Shown here: positions 58,708-64,000 of the stretch, piece after piece
Layout: each line of letters opens with the position of its first letter
Position numbering within the stretch: the stretch's first letter is position 1
NCBI GenBank assembly: GCA_937873155.1
Contig: CALMVZ010000004.1
Location: 1 to 64,000 of the forward strand
DNA length: 64,000 nt
Reading direction: 5' to 3'
DNA from: an uncultured Bacteroidota bacterium
Lineage (GTDB): Bacteria > Bacteroidota > Bacteroidia > B-17B0 > Aurantibacillaceae
The notes under the pieces: model-generated
What the model saw: the letters and a program-made list of their open reading frames with translations, nothing else
Databases searched by the model: none
What the model was told of the DNA's origin: nothing
Translations under genes and position numbers: made by a program

Positions 58708-60120
58708 GTGAAGAGCAAACTCGACAAATATTTATACACCTGGCCGCATGAAGAATTAAATGCTCAGTCAGGCTGGAAAAAAAGTCAGCACAAAGGCTTT
58801 ATTGAACATCCAATGCCGGAGTCGGAAGAGAAATTGGCAAATGACAGCCGTTGGCCGGGATTTTTTCCTTCAGCAATTTGTTTTGTAACTACTACCAATG
58901 GCAAACAAACTGCATTAGAAAAAGTTGTTGGAGCTACTATCGTGAACCGTTTCCCTTTTATCGTTGCTTTAAGCTTTTGTACTAAACCACTTTCAAAGCG
59001 GCATTATGTAAGAGAAGAGTTTATAAAAATGCTGGAAGAGGGTAGATCGGTAGCTGTTCAGTATTTTGAACCCGGGGAAAGTATTGATAAGTGTATGAAC
59101 GCGATCAATACAATTGATGATAATGAAATTGATAAACGTATCGGATCAACCGGATTAAAAACAATAAAAGCTCAGACTAACGATTGTAAAGTCTTTACGG
59201 ACGCTTACATGGTTTACGAAGCAAAATTAGTTAAGCCCGGAAAAGATTTTGAGGGACAAAAGATATTTGATAAGCCATATACAGATTTTGGAAGTCATAG
59301 AATTTATTATTTGGAAATAGAAGCTATTCAGCTTCGTGAAGATATATGTAAGGGAGAATCGCAGGTTCATTGGAGAAGTTTACCATTCTGGGATCCGAAG
59401 AATGAATTGCAACCAAAAGTAGAAGGCATTTCAAAACCATTAATGGATGTGAAGTATCAAAAAGGATACGCTTCCGATTATATGTTCCCGGCAAAGAACA
59501 CAACTGCTTTTTATTATGATAGAATAGAGAATGGCATGTGCATCAAACATCTTCCGCCTTTGCCTGAGGACCAGGTAGAAGTTGATAATGATAAGGCACG
59601 CTGGCCTTGTTTCTTCCCTTCATCAGTGGGAATGATCACAACGTATGCTGAAGATGGAACCCCGAATTTAATGCCATGCGGTTCTACTTCTATTCTCATC
59701 CGTCATCCTTTATGTATTGCTATTTGCGTGTCTTATGCGAAAGTGAATGTAAGATATGCGCCACGGGCGTCGCTTGATACTTTATTGAAGAATAAAAAAT
59801 TCATTTGCGGCGTTCCGTTTGTAAATGAAACAGTGATTGATGGTATCAAGTATTCTGGAAATATTTCTTCGGCGCAAGACAAGCATAAAATTTCGAATGC
59901 AGGTTTAGCGTTTATGAATGATGATGAAGGGCCTGTACTGAATGCCTTGCCGATACACTTCAAATGTAAAGTGGTAGAGATCGTGAGACTTGGCACACAC
60001 TTTCTTTTTCTTGGACAAACTGAGTCTATTTTGGTTAGAGAGGATGTATCTATTGAAAACAAATTAAAATGGTATTCATATCCTGATGTGGAAACTGCTA
60101 AAGCAGAAGTAAAAATTTAA
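58708..60120 (+). CDS. tandem-duplicated flavin-reductase-fold protein in a sugar pathway
   Basis: 470 residues, GTG start directly after the previous stop. Two related halves are visible: RWPGFFPSAICFVTTT at 48-63 with 'ATIVNRFPFIVALSFC', and RWPCFFPSSVGMITTY at 298-313 with 'STSILIRHPLCIAICVSY'. Each matches the FMN-binding split barrel of the flavin reductase/DIM6 group, normally a single 160-200-residue domain. Its partners in the operon are diamino-sugar enzymes, so an FMN-dependent step or a ligand-binding role in that pathway is suggested. I know no characterised member with this architecture in a glycan locus. Confidence 0.7.
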   Translation: MKSKLDKYLYTWPHEELNAQSGWKKSQHKGFIEHPMPESEEKLANDSRWPGFFPSAICFVTTTNGKQTALEKVVGATIVNRFPFIVALSFCTKPLSKRHYVREEFIKMLEEGRSVAVQYFEPGESIDKCMNAINTIDDNEIDKRIGSTGLKTIKAQTNDCKVFTDAYMVYEAKLVKPGKDFEGQKIFDKPYTDFGSHRIYYLEIEAIQLREDICKGESQVHWRSLPFWDPKNELQPKVEGISKPLMDVKYQKGYASDYMFPAKNTTAFYYDRIENGMCIKHLPPLPEDQVEVDNDKARWPCFFPSSVGMITTYAEDGTPNLMPCGSTSILIRHPLCIAICVSYAKVNVRYAPRASLDTLLKNKKFICGVPFVNETVIDGIKYSGNISSAQDKHKISNAGLAFMNDDEGPVLNALPIHFKCKVVEIVRLGTHFLFLGQTESILVREDVSIENKLKWYSYPDVETAKAEVKI

Positions 60121-60130
60121 ATCACGAAAC

Positions 60131-61255
60131 ATGAGTTCAATTACAATTGAAAAGTATCCGAAAAAAATTAACTGTCTTGATCTGAAAGGACAGCATCAGC
60201 AAATTAAAAAAGAGGTCTTTGAAGCTTTTGAAAAAGTGTATGAGAATACAGCTTTTTCAGGCGGTCCCTTTGTTGAGGAATTTGAAAAAGGCTTTGCAGC
60301 CTATACACAAACCAAACATGTTATTGGTGTGAATAATGGAACGTCTGCTCTTCATTTAGCGATGTTAGCTTTAGGGATCGGTGCGGGTGATGAAGTAATT
60401 GTTCCTGCAAATACATTTATCGCTACGGCATGGGGCGTTTCTTATTCTGGTGCAACGCCGGTGTTTGTGGATTGTGATAAGGACACATGGGAGATAGACG
60501 CTTCTAAAATTGAAAACAAGATCACCCCTAAAACAAAAGCTGTTATCGGTGTTCATTTATACGGAATGCCTTTTGATATTGATGCAGTAAAAGCAGTGTG
60601 TGATAAGCATAAGATCTTTTTGCTGGAAGATGCTGCTCAGGCACAAGGAGCACGCTATAATGGAAAAGCAATTGGTGGTTTCGGTGAAATGGCTTGCTTT
60701 AGTTTTTATCCCGGTAAGAATTTAGGTGCATGCGGTGAAGCAGGTGGCATCTCAACAAATAATGAAGCATACAAAAAACATTTACATAGTTTAAGGAATC
60801 ACGGAAGTACAGAAAGATACTATCATGATGAAGTAGGTTATAATATGCGCATGGGAGGTTTAGAAGGCGCTTCTTTAACGATCAAGTTAAAATACATTGA
60901 GGGCTGGAATAACCGCCGCCGTGCTATTGCAAAGCGGTATCAAAAGGAAATAAAGAACCAAAAGATCAAAATGCAAACGCAACCTGCAAACGCAGATTCT
61001 GTATTTCATTTATTTGTGGTGATACCTGATGATAAAAATAAGTTTGTAGCTTATTTGAATGAATGGAATATCAATCCCGGATTTCATTATCCGGTTCCAT
61101 GTCATTTACAAAAAGCTTACGCGAACTTAGGGTACAAACAAGGTGATTTTCCAAATTCGGAAAAGCTGGCTGCAAATTGTGTTTCGTTACCAATGTATAA
61201 CGAATTAACTGACGAAGAAGTGACGTACGTTATTAATATCATCAATAACTATTAA
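60131..61255 (+). CDS. DegT/DnrJ/EryC1 sugar aminotransferase (WlbC/WbpE-like)
   Basis: 374 residues. PLP site 'CFSFYPGKNLGACGEAGGIST' (Lys near 197), 'LLEDAAQAQGARYNGKAIGG', and 'DEVIVPANTFIATAWGVSYSGATPVFVD'. It is the type that aminates a 3-keto nucleotide sugar (WbpE/WlbC, also QdtB/FdtB). With the WlbA- and WlbB-like genes upstream it would add the 3-amino group before acetylation. A role with a 3-keto-6-deoxy sugar is the main alternative. Confidence 0.87.
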   Translation: MSSITIEKYPKKINCLDLKGQHQQIKKEVFEAFEKVYENTAFSGGPFVEEFEKGFAAYTQTKHVIGVNNGTSALHLAMLALGIGAGDEVIVPANTFIATAWGVSYSGATPVFVDCDKDTWEIDASKIENKITPKTKAVIGVHLYGMPFDIDAVKAVCDKHKIFLLEDAAQAQGARYNGKAIGGFGEMACFSFYPGKNLGACGEAGGISTNNEAYKKHLHSLRNHGSTERYYHDEVGYNMRMGGLEGASLTIKLKYIEGWNNRRRAIAKRYQKEIKNQKIKMQTQPANADSVFHLFVVIPDDKNKFVAYLNEWNINPGFHYPVPCHLQKAYANLGYKQGDFPNSEKLAANCVSLPMYNELTDEEVTYVINIINNY

Positions 61256-61878
61256 TGTCTAAAGAGTCCGTAATAATTTTAGGCTTCGGAGGTAACGCAG
61301 TTGATTTTTTTGAAACTGTTTCGTCAGCTTATTCTATTATCGGATTTGTGGATGATGAACCTTCAAAGCATACCTTGAGTTATAAAGGAATTAAAGTTCA
61401 CGGAAGGGAATTCCTGGATAAACATCCCGAAGCAAAAGTGATATCATTGATAGGTTCTGAAAAGACATTTCATATAAGAAATGAAATAATTAACAAGTTC
61501 AATATCAACCCTTCGCGCTTTGGAAAAGCAATTCACCCGAAAGCAGTTGTTTGCGAAGATGCTGTTATCGGTTATGATGTCGTGATAATGCCGGGTGTTG
61601 TGGTTACCTCCAATGCAAAGATCGGGAATCATATTTTTATACTGGCTAATTCAATCCTTCACCATGATGTTGAAGTGGCTGATCATACATTGATTGGTTC
61701 AAATGTTACTTTAGCAGGACATGTCAAGATAGGTAAAAGCTGTTTTATCGGAAGTGGTACAAGTATCATCAGTAATGTTTCTGTCGGGGAATTCTCTATG
61801 GTAGGAATGGCTTCCAATGTGATCAGGAATGTTTCACCGGGAGCGAAAGTAGTGGGTAATCCTGCAAGATCCATATGA
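61255..61878 (+). CDS. NeuD/PglD-type acetyltransferase (second copy)
   Basis: 207 residues. N-terminal nucleotide-sugar domain 'VIILGFGGNAVDFFETVSS', then hexapeptide repeats ('AVVCEDAVIGYDVVIMPGVVVTSNAKIGNHIFILANSILHHDVEVADHTLIGSNVTLAGHVKIG') with the catalytic-type His in 'LHHDVEVADH'. It is distinct from the LegH candidate at 36612. It overlaps both neighbours (1 nt and 4 nt), so it belongs to the diamino-sugar end of the locus; the target amino or hydroxyl group is unknown. Confidence 0.82.
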   Translation: MSKESVIILGFGGNAVDFFETVSSAYSIIGFVDDEPSKHTLSYKGIKVHGREFLDKHPEAKVISLIGSEKTFHIRNEIINKFNINPSRFGKAIHPKAVVCEDAVIGYDVVIMPGVVVTSNAKIGNHIFILANSILHHDVEVADHTLIGSNVTLAGHVKIGKSCFIGSGTSIISNVSVGEFSMVGMASNVIRNVSPGAKVVGNPARSI

Positions 61879-62810
61879 GTACAGATATTTCTATACTGAT
61901 CCCGTTCTTAAATGAATCACCTAATATTAAACATTTAGTTAGTGAGCTGAATGCATTCTGTGGTTCGAATCAGGATAAGACATTCGAGGTTATCTTTATT
62001 GATGATGGTTCCATTGATGATTCAGTTGAATTATTGAAAAATTCTTCCTGCAATTTTAAAAGCTCAATCATCAAATTATCAAAGAATTTCGGAGCGCACG
62101 CTGCATTAAGAGCAGGTATTTTAAAAGCAACGGGCAATTATATCACTTTCATGTACGCCGATCTTCAGGATCCTTTAGACCTGATCAATCGCCTTTATGA
62201 GAAATGTAAAAAGGAATCGAACGATGTATGCTGGGCTAGCCGTGAGAATTTCACTACAGGTATTTTCCAGCGTATGTTCAGTAAACGATATGCAGCGCTG
62301 ATCAAGAAACACGTGTCAAAAGATTTTCCTGAGAATGGATTTGACATCGTTATGTTTAACGGGAAAGTCAAAGAAGTACTGAATTCAAATATTGAAAGTA
62401 ATTCTTCGGTCTTCCTGCAGATCCTGACGCTTGGATTCAAGAGTACATCGATCCGCTATGAAAAAGTGGAAAGAAAAGCCGGTAAATCCAAATGGACATT
62501 TTCGAAGAGAGTAAAATTATTGATCGATTCCTTCGTTTCGTTCTCTTATGCTCCAATAAGATTTGTTACGATCGTTGGATTTGCATTATTTTTTCTCGGA
62601 CTTTTATTATCACTTTATTTAGTGATCCGAAAATTCATTTGGAATGATCTTGCAGAAGGCTGGCCAATGCTAATTTCGATCCTGATTCTGGGTTTTGGAA
62701 TAACAAACATTTCTCTCGGCATTATTGCCGAATATTTATGGCGCACATTAGACAGCAGTCGTAAACGTCCTGTATTTATTATTGATGAGATCATAGAAAT
62801 AAAAAAATGA
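61875..62810 (+). CDS. membrane-bound family 2 glycosyltransferase (GtrB/DPM1-like)
   Basis: 311 residues. GT-A domain: 'SILIPFLNESPNIKHLVSEL', 'FEVIFIDDGSIDDSVELL' and 'YITFMYADLQDPLDLINRL' (D-x-Q-D-P). 'RKAGKSKWTFSKRVKLLIDS' is the amphipathic lipid-facing helix, and two C-terminal membrane helices follow (about 232-252 and 265-288). Such enzymes put a sugar on polyprenyl phosphate for use on the periplasmic side. It overlaps both neighbouring genes by 4 nt. Confidence 0.9.
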   Translation: MSTDISILIPFLNESPNIKHLVSELNAFCGSNQDKTFEVIFIDDGSIDDSVELLKNSSCNFKSSIIKLSKNFGAHAALRAGILKATGNYITFMYADLQDPLDLINRLYEKCKKESNDVCWASRENFTTGIFQRMFSKRYAALIKKHVSKDFPENGFDIVMFNGKVKEVLNSNIESNSSVFLQILTLGFKSTSIRYEKVERKAGKSKWTFSKRVKLLIDSFVSFSYAPIRFVTIVGFALFFLGLLLSLYLVIRKFIWNDLAEGWPMLISILILGFGITNISLGIIAEYLWRTLDSSRKRPVFIIDEIIEIKK

Positions 62811-63796
62811 AATTGAATATTTTAGTCACCGGTGGCGCCGGCTTTATTGGCTCGCATTTAACTGATAAATTGGTATCGTTAGGTCATAATGTTTCTGTAT
62901 TGGATAATTTAGTGAATGGGAAAGAAGAAAATCTTGCAGAAGCAGCGAAGAACAGTTCATTCAAATTCATTAAAGGTGATATTTTAGATAAAGGGACTTG
63001 CGATAATGCATTAAAAGGAATTGATATTGTTTACCATCTCGCTTGCTTGGGTGTCCGTCATTCACTTCATAGTCCTTTCGAAAATCATCGTGTGAATGCA
63101 GAAGGTACTTTGAATGTATTGGAAGCTGCACATACACATAAAGCGAAGCGTTTCTTTTATATCTCCACCTCTGAAATTTACGGAGATATAAAACAGTTCC
63201 CGATCGATGAGAATGGCGTTCCGCTTCCGAAAACAGTTTACGGTTCAAGTAAATTGGCAGGAGAGAATTATGCGTATTCCTACAATAAATGTTTTGGAAT
63301 GGATGTGACCGTTTTGCGTATCTTTAATAATTACGGGCCGCGTGCCCATTATGAAGGTGATGCAGGAGAAATTATTCCACGTAGTATTGTAAACCTTTTA
63401 TACGGCAAAGCGCCAATTGTATTTGGTGACGGAAGTGTGACCCGTGATTTCTTCTATGTAAAAGATACAGCTGCTGCTTTAGCACAATTGTTAGATCAAA
63501 AAGGAATAACAGGAGAAATAATCAATATTGGTACAGGTGAAGAGATCACCATGAAAAATTTGTTGGAAGAGTTGATCCGCGCGATGAAATCTCCTCTGAA
63601 AATTGAGTACCATGAAGACCGTCCTGCTGACGTACCGCGTTTATGGGTGAATCCTTCAAAATTCAAAAGGATCACGGGTTTCAAGTCAGCATACACCTTT
63701 GAGGAAGGATTAAAAGAAACTGTAAAATTCTATACTGAATTGAAAAACAAAAAAGATCTTTTATCAGAAATAAAACTAAAAAATTGGGAGAAGTAA
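62807..63796 (+). CDS. NAD-dependent epimerase/dehydratase (extended SDR)
   Basis: 329 residues. 'ILVTGGAGFIGSHLTDKLV' (NAD binding), 'FYISTSEIYGD' and 'YGSSKLAGENYAYSYNK' (active-site Tyr/Lys), 'RDFFYVKDTAAAL'. It could be a UDP-sugar 4-epimerase or 4,6-dehydratase; the 'ACLGVRHSLHSPFENHRVNAEGTLNVLEAA' stretch is typical of uronate or GlcNAc epimerase-like proteins. ATGA overlap with the upstream glycosyltransferase. The DegT aminotransferase that follows by 2 nt suggests the product is then aminated. Confidence 0.83.
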   Translation: MKLNILVTGGAGFIGSHLTDKLVSLGHNVSVLDNLVNGKEENLAEAAKNSSFKFIKGDILDKGTCDNALKGIDIVYHLACLGVRHSLHSPFENHRVNAEGTLNVLEAAHTHKAKRFFYISTSEIYGDIKQFPIDENGVPLPKTVYGSSKLAGENYAYSYNKCFGMDVTVLRIFNNYGPRAHYEGDAGEIIPRSIVNLLYGKAPIVFGDGSVTRDFFYVKDTAAALAQLLDQKGITGEIINIGTGEEITMKNLLEELIRAMKSPLKIEYHEDRPADVPRLWVNPSKFKRITGFKSAYTFEEGLKETVKFYTELKNKKDLLSEIKLKNWEK

Positions 63797-63798
63797 TT

Positions 63799-64000
63799 AT
63801 GTCGAAATTACCAATAGCAAAACCTTATCTTACTGCTGATGAAGCACAGGGCGCTTATGATGTGATATTAACGAATTGGGTAACGCAGGGACCAAAAGTT
63901 CAGGAGTTCGAAGAAAAGTTTGCTGCGTATGTTGGTTCTAAATATGCAGTTGCTGTTTCTAACTGTACTACTGCCTTGCATTTAGCAATGATAGTTGCAG
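63799..64000 (+). CDS. DegT/DnrJ/EryC1/StrS aminotransferase, 5' part only
   Basis: The gene runs off the window; 67 codons are visible. The sequence begins MSKLPIAKPYLTADEAQGAYD, then 'SNWVTQGPKVQEFEEKF'-like text (here 'TNWVTQGPKVQEFEEKFAAYVG') and 'AVSNCTTALHLAMIVA', the standard N-terminus of sugar aminotransferases. It starts 2 nt after the epimerase gene and probably works with it. Confidence 0.85.
   Translation, partial: MSKLPIAKPYLTADEAQGAYDVILTNWVTQGPKVQEFEEKFAAYVGSKYAVAVSNCTTALHLAMIVA

Overview
The window is a stretch of chromosome from a member of the Bacteroidota. Four things point there: a type IX secretion (T9SS) C-terminal sorting domain on a SprB-repeat protein, repeated promoters of the Bacteroidota form TTG-N19/20-TAnnTTTG, an exosortase with a small PID-CTERM protein, and a UpxY-like NusG paralogue heading a surface-glycan operon. 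The DNA is AT-rich and densely coding. No rRNA, tRNA, insertion sequence, integrase or CRISPR array was seen.

Region 1 (1-13.8 kb, mostly + strand) is housekeeping and envelope: three short hairpin repeats, a PlsC-type acyltransferase, gatC, a hot-dog thioesterase and a secreted two-domain phospholipase D protein. A minus-strand M23 peptidase follows. Next comes a TetR-controlled tripartite efflux operon (TolC, lipoprotein adaptor, RND pump) with a clear promoter and operator-like palindrome, closed by a 42-bp perfect palindrome. An L,D-transpeptidase lipoprotein, a 12-unit 21-bp periodic array and an unrecognised 243-aa gene complete the region.

Region 2 (13.8-27.2 kb, minus strand) holds a haem-c lipoprotein, a 1198-aa SprB-repeat T9SS protein, two tandem tail-collar proteins that share a 104-bp identical block, a LytTR response regulator with a TPR-HisKA_2 kinase, an Omp85-type outer-membrane protein, glyA, and an exosortase / companion membrane protein / PID-CTERM cluster.

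Region 3 (27.2-64 kb, + strand) is one large surface-polysaccharide locus, almost without gaps and with many 1-8 nt start/stop overlaps. It begins with a Wzc-like tyrosine autokinase and HisH2/HisF2-type partners. A second, strong promoter overlapping a palindrome drives a winged-helix protein, the UpxY-like antiterminator and the Wzm/Wzt ABC exporter. LegB, LegC, a LegH-type acetyltransferase, a NeuB/LegI synthase and a PtmE-like nucleotidyltransferase then indicate a legionaminic-acid-type nonulosonate. They are followed by an unusual set: O-acyltransferase, Gfo/Idh, SpsF-like cytidylyltransferase, class III aminotransferase, methyltransferase, SDR and an unrecognised 611-aa probable glycosyltransferase. 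A WbpG/PtmG-type N-acetyl sugar amidotransferase at 47.7 kb completes, with HisH2/HisF2, the three parts needed to make an acetamidino group. Further on are four GT4 glycosyltransferases (apparently a duplicated pair), an AsnB-like amidotransferase, PIG-L, GNAT and WbqC proteins, and a WlbA/WlbB/WlbC-like set for a diamino-uronic acid, with a tandem-duplicated flavin-reductase-fold protein inserted in it. The window ends inside a DegT aminotransferase. Overall reading (inference): a glycan built on a lipid carrier, exported by Wzm/Wzt, containing an amidinated nonulosonic and/or diamino-uronic sugar.
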